Below are positions 11,827 through 24,548 of a DNA stretch of 64,000 bases, piece after piece; position 1 is the first letter of the stretch, and each line of letters begins with the position of its first letter. Both the position numbers and the translations under genes were made by a program. Source of the stretch: Paragordius varius (taxonomy: Eukaryota > Nematomorpha); NCBI GenBank assembly GCA_964247055.1, contig OZ176056.1, positions 372,001-436,000 of the forward strand. The letters are read 5' to 3'. Below the pieces are notes generated by a model. It was not told the origin of the DNA. It saw only the letters and a program-made list of their open reading frames with translations, and made no database searches.

Positions 11827-14040
11827 TAAAAATTAATTTATAAAACTAGTCGTATCAATAAATCGCATCAATACTCAAGTTAAACTTTGTCCTTAAAAAT
11901 CGGATATTGGTCACCGGTGAACAAAATTATTTTTTATATATTCTCTTAGTAGGACTACATCAAAATATAGAGATAGTTTGGCAAACTCTTTTATATCCGA
12001 TTTTTACAACGATACTTTAAAAATTAATGTATAAAATAAGTCGCATCAATACTCAAGTTAAACTTTGTCCTTAAAAATCGAATATTGGTCACCGGTGAAC
12101 AAAATTATTTTTTATACATTCTCTTAGTAAGACTACATCAAAATATAGAGATAGTTTGACAAACTCTTTCATATCCGATTTTTACAACGATACTTTAAAA
12201 ATTAATGTGTTAAACTAGTCGCATCAATACTCAATTTAAACTTTGTCCTTAAAAATCGAATATTGGTCACCGGTGAACAAAATAATTTTTTATACATTCT
12301 CTTAGTAAGACTACATCAAAATAGAGATAGTTTGACAAACTCTTTCATATCCGATTTTTACAACGATACTTTTTTAAAATTATGGTATTAAACCAGTCGC
12401 ATCAATACTCAAGTTAAACTTTGTCCTTAAAAATCGGATATTGTTCACCGGTGAACAAAAATATTTTTTATACTCTTAGTAAGACTACATCAAAATATAG
12501 AAATAGTTTGACAAACTCTTTCATATCCGATTTTTACAACGATACTTTAAAAATTATGGTATTAAACCAGTCGCATCAATACTCAAGTTAAACTTTGTCC
12601 TTAAAAATCGGATATTAGTCACCGGTGAACAAAATTATTTTATATACATTCTCTTAGTAAGACTACATCAAAATATAGAAATAGTTTGACAAACTCTTTC
12701 ATATCCGATTTTTACAACGATACTTTAAAAATTAATGTATAAAACTAGTCGCATCAATACTCAAGCTAAACATTGTCCTTAAAAATCGGATATTGGTCAC
12801 CGGTGAACAAAACTATTTTTTATACATTCTCTTAGTAAGACTACATCAAAATATAGAGATAGTTTGACAAACTCTTTCATATCCGATTTTTACAACGATA
12901 CTTTAAAAATTAATGTATAAAACTAGACGCATCAATACTCAAGTTAAACTTTGTCCTTAAAAATCGAATATTGGTCACCGGTGAACAAAATTATTTTTTA
13001 AACATTCTCTTAGTAAGACTACATCAAAATATAGAGATAGTTTGACAAACTCTTTCATATCCGATTTTTACAACGATACTTTAAAAATTAATGTGTTAAA
13101 CTAGTCGCATCAATACTCAATTTAAACTTTGTCCTTAAAAATCGGATATTGGTCACCGGTGAACAAAATTATTTTTTATGCATTCTCTTAGTAAGACTAC
13201 ATCAAAATATAGAGATAGTTTTACAAACTCTTTCATATCCGATTTTTACAACGATACTTTAAAAATTAATGTATTAAACTAGTCGCATCAATACTCAAGT
13301 TAAACTTTGTCCTTAAAAATCGGATATTGGTCACCGGTGAACAAAATTATTTTATATACATTCTCTTAGTAAGACTACATCAAAATATAGAAATAGTTTG
13401 ACAAACTCTTTCATATCCGATTTTTACAACGATACTTTAAAAATTAATGTATAAAACTAGTCGCATCAATACTCAAGCTAAACATTGTCCTTAAAAATCG
13501 GAAATTGGTCACCGGTGAACAAAACTATTTTTTATACATTCTCTTAGTAAGACTACATCAAAATATAGAGATAGTTTGACAAACTCTTTCATATCCAATT
13601 TTTACAACGATACTTTAAAAATTAATTTATAAAACTAGTCGTATCAAAAAATCGCATCAATACTCAAGTTAAACTTTGTCCTTAAAAATCGGATATTGGT
13701 CACCGGTGAACAAAATTATTTTTTATATATTCTCTTAGTAGGACTACATCAAAATATAGAGATAGTTTGGCAAACTCTTTTATATCCGATTTTTACAACG
13801 ATACTTTAAAAATTAATGTATAAAACTAGTCGCATCAATACTCAAGTTAAACTTTGTCCTTAAAAATCGAATATTGGTCACCGGTGAACAAAATTATTTT
13901 TTATACATTCTCTTAGTAAGACTACATCAAAATATAGAGATAGTTTGACAAACTCTTTCATATCCGATTTTTACAACGATACTTTAAAAATTAATGTGTT
14001 AAACTAGTCGCATCAATACTCAATTTAAACTTTGTCCTTA
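11827..14040 (+). repeat. Block C, part 2: 2.2-kb copy of block B at +3,576 bp
   Basis: This stretch aligns with about 8,251-10,464 at a constant offset of 3,576 bp. Examples are attgttcacc at 8865 and 12441, tatgcattc at 9603 and 13179, cggaaattgg at 9924 and 13500, and unit start 9724 and 13300. The copies differ at few sites (for example caataaatc against caaaaaatc near 13,650), which suggests a recent duplication or gene conversion. Confidence 0.8.
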
Positions 14041-15447
14041 AAAATCGAATATTGGTCACCGGTGAACAAAATTATTTTATATACATTCTCTTAGTAAGAC
14101 TACATCAAAATATAGAGATAGTTTTACAAACTCTTTCATATCCGATTTTTACAACGATATTTTAAAAATTATGGTATTAAACCAGTCGCATCAATACTCA
14201 AGTTAAACTTTGTCCTTAAAAATCGGATATTGGTCACCGGTGAACAAAATTATTTTATATACATTCTCTTAGTAAGACTACATCAAAATATAGAGATAGT
14301 TTGACAAACTCTTTCATATCCGATTTTTACAACGATACTTTAAAAATTAATGTATAAAACTAGTCGTATCAATAAATCGCATCAATACTCAAGTTAAACT
14401 TTGTCCTTAAAAATCGGATATTGGTCACCGGTGAACAAAATTATTTTTTATACATTCTCTTAGTAGGACTACATCAAAATATAGAGATAGTTTGACAAAC
14501 TCTTTCATATTCGATTTTTACAACGATACTTTAAAAATTAATGTGTTAAACTAGTCGCATCAATACTCAATTTAAACTTTGTCCTTAAAAATCGGATATT
14601 GGTCACCGGTGAACAAAATTATTTTTTATACATTCTCTTAGTAAGACTACATCAAAATATAGAGATAGTTTGACAAACTCTTTCATATTCGATTTTTACA
14701 ACGATACTTTAAAAATTAATGTGTTAAACTAGTCGCATCAATACTCAATTTAAACTTTGTCCTTAAAAATCGGATATTGGTCACCGGTGAACAAAATTAT
14801 TTTTTATACATTCTCTTAGTAAGACTACATCAAAATATAGAGATAGTTTTACAAACTCTTTCATATCCGATTTTTACAACGATACTTTAAAAATTAATGT
14901 TTTAAACTAGTCGCATCAATACTCAAGTTAAACTTTGTCCTTAAAAATCGGATATTGGTCACCGGTGAACAAAATAATTTTTTATACATTCTCTTAGTAA
15001 GACTACATCAAAATATAGAGATAGTTTGACAAACTCTTTCATATCCGATTTTTACAAGGATACTTTTTTTTAATTATGGTATTAAACCAGTCGCATCAAT
15101 ACAAGTTAAACTTTGTCCTTAAAAATCGGATATTGGTCACCGGTGAACAAAATTATTTTATATACATTCTCTTAGTAAGACTACATCAAAATATAGAGAT
15201 AGTTTGACAAACTCTTTCATATCCGATTTTTACAACGATACTTTAAAAATTAATGTATAAAACTAGTCGCATCAATACTCAAGCTAAACATTGTCCTTAA
15301 AAATCGGATATTGGTCACCGGTGAACAAAACTATTTTTTATACACTCTCTTAGTAAGACTACATCAAAATATAGAGATAGTTTGACAAACTCTTTCATAT
15401 CCGATTTTTACAACGATACTTTACAATAAATCGCATCAATACTCAAG
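14041..15447 (+). repeat. Block C, part 3: module shared with the end of block A
   Basis: The stretch from about 14,573 to 15,110 repeats about 3,105-3,640 at an offset of 11,467 bp. The shared markers are catattcg (3221 and 14688), gttttaaactag (3431 and 14898) and acaaggatac (3591 and 15058). This part also contains two indel-bearing monomers, one near 15,100 (caatacaag, 4-bp loss) and one near 15,428. Confidence 0.78.
15421..15447 (+). repeat. Monomer tail with about 27-bp deletion
   Basis: The usual tail from atacttta to caataaatcgc has lost about 27 bp: it reads atactttacaataaatcgc, retaining the end of the 13-bp insert. The next monomer starts normally at 15448. Confidence 0.82.
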
Positions 15448-18400
15448 TTAAACTTTGTCCTTAAAAATCGGATATTGGTCACCGGTGAACAAAATTATTT
15501 TATATACATTCTCTTAGTAAGACTACATCAAAATATAGAGATAGTTTGACAAACTCTTTCATATCCGATTTTTACAACGATACTTTAAAAATTAATGTAC
15601 AAAATTAGTCGCATCAATACTCAAGCTAAACATTGTCCTTAAAATCGGATATTGGTCACCGGTGAACAAAACTATTTTTATACATTCTCTTAGTAAGACT
15701 ACATCAAAATATAGAGATAGTTTGACAAACTCTTTCATATCCGATTTTTACAACGATACTTTAAAAATTAATGTATAAAACTAGTCGTATCAATAAATCG
15801 CATCAATACTCAAGTTAAACTTTGTCCTTAAAAATCGGATATTGGTCACCGGTGAACAAAATTATTTTTTATACATTCTCTTAGTAGGACTACATCAAAA
15901 TATAGAGATAGTTTGGCAAACTCTTTCATATCCGATTTTTACAAGATACTTTAAAAATTAATGTATAAAACTAGTCGCATCAATACTCAAGTTAAACTTT
16001 TTCCTTAAAAATCGAATATTGGTCACCGGTGAACAAAATTATTTTTTATACATTCTCTTATTAAGACTACATCAAAATATAGAGATAGTTTGACAAACTC
16101 TTTCATATCCGATTTTTACAACGATACTTTAAAAATTATGGTATTAAACCAGTTGCATCAATACTCAAGTTAAACTTTGTCCTTAAAAATCGGATATTGG
16201 TCACCGGTGAACAAAATTATTTTTTATACTCTTAGTAAGACTACAACAAACTCTTTCATATCCGATTTTTACAACGATACTCTAAAAATTATGGTATTAA
16301 ACCAGTCGCATCAATACTCAAATTAAACTTTGTCCTTAAAAATCGGATATTGGTCACCGGTGAACAAAATTATTTTATATACATTCTCTTAGTAAGACTA
16401 CATCAAAATATAGAGATAGTTTGACAAACTCTTTCATATCCGATTTTTACAAATATACTTTTTTTTAATTATGGTATTAAACCAGTCGCATCAATACTCA
16501 AGTTAAACTTTGTCCTTAAAAATCGGATATTGGTCACCGATGAACAAAATTATTTTTTATACTCTTAGTAAGACTACATCAAAATATAGAGATAGTTTGA
16601 CAAACTCTTTCATATCCGATTTTTACAACGATACTTTAAAAATTAATGTATTAAACTAGTCGCTTCAATACTCAAGTTAAACTTTGTCCTTAAAAATCGG
16701 ATATTGGTCACCGGTGAACAAAATAATTTTTTATACATTCTCTTAGTAAGACTACATCAAAATAGAGATAGTTTGACAAACTCTTTCATATCCGATTTTT
16801 ACAACGATACTTTTTTAAAATTATGGTATTAAACCAGTCGCATCAATACTCAAGTTAAACTTTGTCCTTAAAAATCGGATATTGTTCACCGGTGAACAAA
16901 AATATTTTTTATACTCTTAGTAAGACTACATCAAAATATAGAGATAGTTTGACAAACTCTTTCATATCCGATTTTTACAACGATACTTTAAAAATTATGG
17001 TATTAAACCAGTCGCATCAATACTCAAGTTAAACTTTGTCCTTAAAAATCGGATATTAGTCACCGGTGAACAAAATTATTTTATATACATTCTCTTAGTA
17101 AGACTACATCAAAATATAGAAATAGTTTGACAAACTCTTACATATCCGATTTTTACAACGATACTTTAAAAATTAATGTATAAAACTAGTCGCATCAATA
17201 CTCAAGCTAAACATTGTCCTTAAAAATCGGATATTGGTCACCGGTGAACAAAACTATTTTTTATACATTCTCTTAGTAAGACTACATCAAAATATAGAGA
17301 TAGTTTGACAAACTCTTTCATATCCGATTTTTACAACGATACTTTAAAAATTAATGTATAAAACTAGTCGCATCAATACTCAATTTAAACTTTGTCCTTA
17401 AAAATCGGATATTGGTCACCGGTGAACAAAATTATTTTTTATACATTCTCTTAGTAAGACTACATCAAAATATAGAGATAGTTAGACAAACTCTTTCATA
17501 TCCGATTTTTACAACGATACTTAAAAATTATGGTATTAAACCAGTTGCATCAATACTCAAGTTAAACTTTGTCCTTAAAAATCGGATATTGGTCACCGGT
17601 GAACAAAATTATTTTTTATACTCTTAGTAAGACTACATCAAAATATAGAGATAGTTTGACAAACTCTTTCATATCCGATTTTTACAACGATACTCTAAAA
17701 ATTATGGTATTAAACCAGTCGCATCAATACTCAAATTAAACTTTGTCCTTAAAAATCGGATATTGGTCACCGGTGAACAAAATTATTTTATATACATTCT
17801 CTTAGTAAGACTACATCAAAATATAGAGATAGTTTGACAAACTCTTTCATATCCGATTTTTACAAATATACTTTTTTTTAATTATGGTATTAAACCAGTC
17901 GCATCAATACTCAGTTAAACTTTGTCCTTAAAAATCGGATATTGGTCACCGGTGAACAAAATTATTTTATATACATTCTCTTAGTAAGACTACATCAAAA
18001 TATAGAGATAGTTTGACAAACTCTTTCATATCCGATTTTTACAACGATACTTTAAAAATTAATGTACAAAATTAGTCGCATCAATACTCAAGCTAAACAT
18101 TGTCCTTAAAATCGGATATTGGTCACCGGTGAACAAAACTATTTTTATACATTCTCTTAGTAAGACTACATCAAAATATAGAGATAGTTTGACAAACTCT
18201 TTCATATCCGATTTTTACAACGATACTTTAAAAATTAATGTATAAAACTAGTCGTATCAATAAATCGCATCAATACTCAAGTTAAACTTTGTCCTTAAAA
18301 ATCGGATATTGGTCACCGGTGAACAAAATTATTTTTTATACATTCTCTTAGTAGGACTACATCAAAATATAGAGATAGTTTGGCAAACTCTTTCATATCC

Positions 18401-19516
18401 GATTTTTACAAGATACTTTAAAAATTAATGTATAAAACTAGTCGCATCAATACTCAAGTTTAACTTTTTCCTTAAAAATCGAATATTGGTCACCGGTGAA
18501 CAAAATTATTTTTTATACATTCTCTTAGTAAGACTACATCAAAATATAGAGATAGTTTGACAAACTCTTTCATATCCGATTTTTACAACGATACTTTAAA
18601 AATTATGGTATTAAACCAGTTGCATCAATACTCAAGTTAAACTTTGTCCTTAAAAATCGGATATTGGTCACCGGTGAACAAAATTATTTTTTATACTCTT
18701 AGTAAGACTACATCAAAATATAGAGATAGTTTGACAAACTCTTTCATATCCGATTTTTACAACGATACTCTAAAAATTATGGTATTAAACCAGTCGCATC
18801 AATACTCAAATTAAACTTTGTCCTTAAAAATCGGATATTGGTCACCGGTGAACAAAATTATTTTATATACATTCTCTTAGTAAGACTACATCAAAATATA
18901 GAGATAGTTTGACAAACTCTTTCATATCCGATTTTTACAAATATACTTTTTTTTAATTATGGTATTAAACCAGTCGCATCAATACTCAAGTTAAACTTTG
19001 TCCTTAAAAATCGGATATTGGTCACCGATGAACAAAATTATTTTTTATACTCTTAGTAAGACTACATCAAAATATAGAGATAGTTTGACAAACTCTTTCA
19101 TATCCGATTTTTACAACGATACTTTAAAAATTAATGTATTAAACTAGTCGCTTCAATACTCAAGTTAAACTTTGTCCTTAAAAATCGGATATTGGTCACC
19201 GGTGAACAAAATAATTTTTTATACATTCTCTTAGTAAGACTACATCAAAATAGAGATAGTTTGACAAACTCTTTCATATCCGATTTTTACAACGATACTT
19301 TTTTAAAATTATGGTATTAAACCAGTCGCATCAATACTCAAGTTAAACTTTGTCCTTAAAAATCGGATATTGTTCACCGGTGAACAAAAATATTTTTTAT
19401 ACTCTTAGTAAGACTACATCAAAATATAGAGATAGTTTGACAAACTCTTTCATATCCGATTTTTACAACGATACTTTAAAAATTATGGTATTAAACCAGT
19501 CGCATCAATACTCAAG
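15448..19516 (+). repeat. Block C, part 4: tandem 2,467/2,488-bp HOR
   Basis: Two units start at 15448 and 17915. Shared variants are gtacaaaattag (15597 and 18064), acaagatac (15941 and 18408), ccgatgaac (16537 and 19025) and attgttcacc (16882 and 19370). The offset changes from 2,467 to 2,488 bp because of a 21-bp deletion in the first copy near 16,246. Similarity continues a few hundred bp into block D, so this boundary is approximate. Confidence 0.82.
16234..16260 (+). repeat. 21-bp deletion removing half of the second dyad
   Basis: gactacaacaaactc replaces the usual run from gactaca to acaaactc, with 21 bp missing. The junction has aca microhomology. The sister HOR copy near 18.7 kb keeps the full sequence, and the deletion accounts exactly for the change in offset from 2,467 to 2,488 bp. 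Confidence 0.87.
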
Positions 19517-22032
19517 TTAAACTTTGTCCTTAAAAATATGATATTAGTCACCGGTGAACAAAATTATTTTATATACATTCTCTTAGTAAGACTACATCAA
19601 AATATAGAAATAGTTTGACAAACTCTTTCATATCCGATTTTTACAACGATACTTTAAAAATTAATGTATAAAACTAGTCGCATCAATACTCAAGCTAAAC
19701 ATTGTCCTTAAAAATCGGATATTGGTCACCGGTGAACAAAACTATTTTTTATACATTCTCTTAGTAAGACTACATCAAAATATAGAGATAGTTTGACAAA
19801 CTCTTTCATATCCGATTTTTACAACGATACTTTAAAAATTAATGTATAAAACTAGTCGCATCAATACTCAATTTAAACTTTGTCCTTAAATATCGGATAT
19901 TGGTCACCGGTGAACAAAATTATTTTTTATACATTCTCTTAGTAAGACTACATCAAAATATAGAGATAGTTTTACAAACTCTTTCATATCCGATTTTTAC
20001 AACGATACTTTAAAAATTAATGTATTAAACTAGTCGCATCAATACTCAAGTTAAACTTTGTCCTTAAAAATCGGATATTGGTCACCGGTGAACAAAATTA
20101 TTTTATATACATTCTCTTAGTAAGACTACATCAAAATATAGAAATAGTTTGACAAACTCTTTCATATCCGATTTTTACAAAGATACTTTAAAAATTAATG
20201 TATAAAACTAGTCGCATCAATACTCAAGCTAAACATTGTCCTTAAAAATCGGAAATTGGTCACCGGTGAACAAAACTATTTTTTATACATTCTCTTAGTA
20301 AGATTACATCAAAATATAGAGATAGTTTGACAAACTCTTTCATATCCGATTTTTACAACGATACTTTAAAAATTAATTCATAAAACTAGTCGTATCAATA
20401 AATCGCATCAATACTCAAGTTAAACTTTGTCCTTAAAAATCGGATATTGGTCACCGGTGAACAAAATTATTTTTTATATATTCTCTTAGTGACTACATCA
20501 AAATATAGAGATAGTTTGGCAAACTCTTTTATATCCGATTTTTACAACGATACTTTAAAAATTAATGTATAAAACTAGTCGCATCAATACTCAAGTTAAA
20601 CTTTGTCCTTAAAAATCGAATATTGGTCACCGGTGAACAAAATTATTTTTTATACATTCTCTTAGTAAGACTACATCAAAATATAGAGATAGTTTGACAA
20701 ACTCTTTCATATCCGATTTTTACAACGATACTTTAAAAATTAATGTGTTACACTAGTCGCATCAATACTCAATTTAAACTTTGTCCTTAAAAATCGAATA
20801 TTGGTCACCGGTGAACAAAATTATTTTTTATACATTCTCTTAGTAAGACTACATCAAAATATAGAGATAGTTTGACAAACTCTTTCATATCCGATTTTTA
20901 CAACGATACTTTAAAAATTAATGTGTTAAACTAGTCGCATCAATACTCAATTTAAACTTTGTCCTTAAAAATCGGATATTGGTCACCGGTGAACAAAATT
21001 ATTTTATATACATTCTCTTAGTAACACTACATCAAAATATAGAGATAGTTTTACAAACTCTTTCATATCCGATTTTTACAACGATACTTTAAAAATTAAT
21101 GTATTAAACTAGTCGCATCAATACTCAAGTTAAACTTTGTCCTTAAAAATCGGATATTGGTCACCGGTGAACAAAATTATTTTATATACATTCTCTTAGT
21201 AAGACTACATCAAAATATAGAGATAGTTTTACAAACTCTTTCATATCCGATTTTTACAACGATACTTTAAAAATTAATGTATTAAACTAGTCGCATCAAT
21301 ACTCAAGTTAAACTTTGTCCTTAAAAATCGGATATTGGTCACCGGTGAACAAAATAATTTTTTATACATTCTCTTAGTAAGACTACATCAAAATATAGAA
21401 ATAGTTTGACAAACTCTTTCATATGCGATTTTTACAACGATACTTTAAAAATAAATGTATAAAACTAGTCGTATCAATAAATCGCATCAATACTCAAGTT
21501 AAACTTTGTCCTTAAAAATCGGATATTGGTCACCGGTGAACAAAATTATTTTTTATACATTCTCTTAGTAGGACTACATCAAAATACAGAGATAGTTTGG
21601 CAAACTCTTTCATATCCGATTTTTACAATGATACTTTAAAAATTAATGTATAAAACTAGTCGCATCAATACTCAAGTTAAACTTTGTCCTTAAAAATCGA
21701 ATATTGGTCACCGGTGAACAAAATTATTTTTTATACATTCTCTTAGTAAGACTACATCAAAATATAGAGATAGTTTGACAAACTCTTTCATATCCGAGTT
21801 TTACAACGATACTTTAAAAATTAATGTGTTAAACTAATCGCATCAATACTCAATTTAAACTTTGTCCTTAAAAATCGGATATTGGTCACCGGTGAACAAA
21901 ATTATTTTTTATACATTCTCTTAGTAAGACTACATCAAAATATAGAGATAGTTTGACAAACTCTTTCATATCCGATTTTTACAACGATACTTTAAAAATT
22001 AATGTGTTACACTAGTCGCATCAATACTCAAG
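19517..22032 (+). repeat. Block D, HOR unit 1 (2,516 bp)
   Basis: The unit begins with a monomer carrying aaaaatatgatattagtc. Its markers recur exactly 2,516 bp later: tatgatattag at 19537 and 22053, cggaaattgg at 20251 and 22767, aattcataaaac at 20379 and 22895, tacagag at 21585 and 24101. This is about 14 monomers. The last monomer of the two units differs. Confidence 0.87.
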
Positions 22033-24548
22033 TTAAACTTTGTCCTTAAAAATATGATATTAGTCACCGGTGAACAAAATTATTTTATATACATTCTCTT
22101 AGTAAGACTACATCAAAATATAGAAATAGTTTGACAAACTCTTTCATATCCGATTTTTACAACGATACTTTAAAAATTAATGTATAAAACTAGTCGCATC
22201 AATACTCAAGCTAAACATTGTCCTTAAAAATCGGATATTGGTCACCGGTGAACAAAACTATTTTTTATACATTCTCTTAGTAAGACTACATCAAAATATA
22301 GAGATAGTTTGACAAACTCTTTCATATCCGATTTTTACAACGATACTTTAAAAATTAATGTATAAAACTAGTCGCATCAATACTCAATTTAAACTTTGTC
22401 CTTAAATATCGGATATTGGTCACCGGTGAACAAAATTATTTTTTATACATTCTCTTAGTAAGACTACATCAAAATATAGAGATAGTTTTACAAACTCTTT
22501 CATATCCGATTTTTACAACGATACTTTAAAAATTAATGTATTAAACTAGTCGCATCAATACTCAAGTTAAACTTGGTCCTTAATAATCGGATATTGGTCA
22601 CCGGTGAACAAAATTATTTTATATACATTCTCTTAGTAAGACTACATCAAAATATAGAAATAGTTTGACAAACTCTTTCATATCCGATTTTTACAAAGAT
22701 ACTTTAAAAATTAATGTATAAAACTAGTCGCATCAATACTCAAGCTAAACATTGTCCTTAAAAATCGGAAATTGGTCACCGGTGAACAAAACTATTTTTT
22801 ATACATTCTCTTAGTAAGACTACATCAAAATATAGAGATAGTTTGACAAACTCTTTCATATCCGATTTTTACAACGATACTTTAAAAATTAATTCATAAA
22901 ACTAGTCGTATCAATAAATCGCATCAATACTCAAGTTAAACTTTGTCCTTAAAAATCGGATATTGGTCACCGGTGAACAAAATTATTTTTTATATATTCT
23001 CTTAGTGACTACATCAAAATATAGAGATAGTTTGGCAAACTCTTTTATATCCGATTTTTACAACGATACTTTAAAAATTAATGTATAAAACTAGTCGCAT
23101 CAATACTCAAGTTAAACTTTGTCCTTAAAAATCGAATATTGGTCACCGGTGAACAAAATTATTTTTTATACATTCTCTTAGTAAGACTACATCAAAATAT
23201 AGAGATAGTTTGACAAACTCTTTCATATCCGATTTTTACAACGATACTTTAAAAATTAATGTGTTACACTAGTCGCATCAATACTCAATTTAAACTTTGT
23301 CCTTAAAAATCGAATATTGGTCACCGGTGAACAAAATTATTTTTTATACATTCTCTTAGTAAGACTACATCAAAATATAGAGATAGTTTGACAAACTCTT
23401 TCATATCCGATTTTTACAACGATACTTTAAAAATTAATGTGTTAAACTAGTCGCATCAATACTCAATTTAAACTTTGTCCTTAAAAATCGGATATTGGTC
23501 ACCGGTGAACAAAATTATTTTATATACATTCTCTTAGTAAGACTACATCAAAATATAGAGATAGTTTTACAAACTCTTTCATATCCGATTTTTACAACGA
23601 TACTTTAAAAATTAATGTATTAAACTAGTCGCATCAATACTCAAGTTAAACTTTGTCCTTAAAAATCGGATATTGGTCACCGGTGAACAAAATTATTTTA
23701 TATACATTCTCTTAGTAAGACTACATCAAAATATAGAGATAGTTTTACAAACTCTTTCATATCCGATTTTTACAACGATACTTTAAAAATTAATGTATTA
23801 AACTAGTCGCATCAATACTCAAGTTAAACTTTGTCCTTAAAAATCGGATATTGGTCACCGGTGAACAAAATAATTTTTTATACATTCTCTTAGTAAGACT
23901 ACATCAAAATATAGAAATAGTTTGACAAACTCTTTCATATGCGATTTTTACAACGATACTTTAAAAATAAATGTATAAAACTAGTCGTATCAATAAATCG
24001 CATCAATACTCAAGTTAAACTTTGTCCTTAAAAATCGGATATTGGTCACCGGTGAACAAAATTATTTTTTATACATTCTCTTAGTAGGACTACATCAAAA
24101 TACAGAGATAGTTTGGCAAACTCTTTCATATCCGATTTTTACAATGATACTTTAAAAATTAATGTATAAAACTAGTCGCATCAATACTCAAGTTAAACTT
24201 TGTCCTTAAAAATCGAATATTGGTCACCGGTGAACAAAATTATTTTTTATACATTCTCTTAGTAAGACTACATCAAAATATAGAGATAGTTTGACAAACT
24301 CTTTCATATCCGAGTTTTACAACGATACTTTAAAAATTAATGTGTTAAACTAATCGCATCAATACTCAATTTAAACTTTGTCCTTAAAAATCGGATATTG
24401 GTCACCGGTGAACAAAATTATTTTTTATACATTCTCTTAGTAAGACTACATCAAAATATAGAGATAGTCTTACAAACTCTTTCATATCCGATTTTTACAA
24501 CGATACTTTAAAAATTAATGTATTAAACTAGTTGCTTCAATACTCAAG
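22033..24548 (+). repeat. Block D, HOR unit 2 (2,516 bp)
   Basis: A near-identical tandem copy of the preceding unit, with only scattered differences (for example ttggtccttaataatc near 22,573 and agacta for agatta near 22,820). Such high identity over 2.4 kb implies recent amplification. Confidence 0.87.

Noticed and set aside
17412-17627. Open reading frame of 71 codons
   Set aside because: It lies wholly within satellite monomers that have lost stops by small indels. The protein is a translation of the repeat, starting and ending with the same phrase, with no domain or coding bias. A chance frame.
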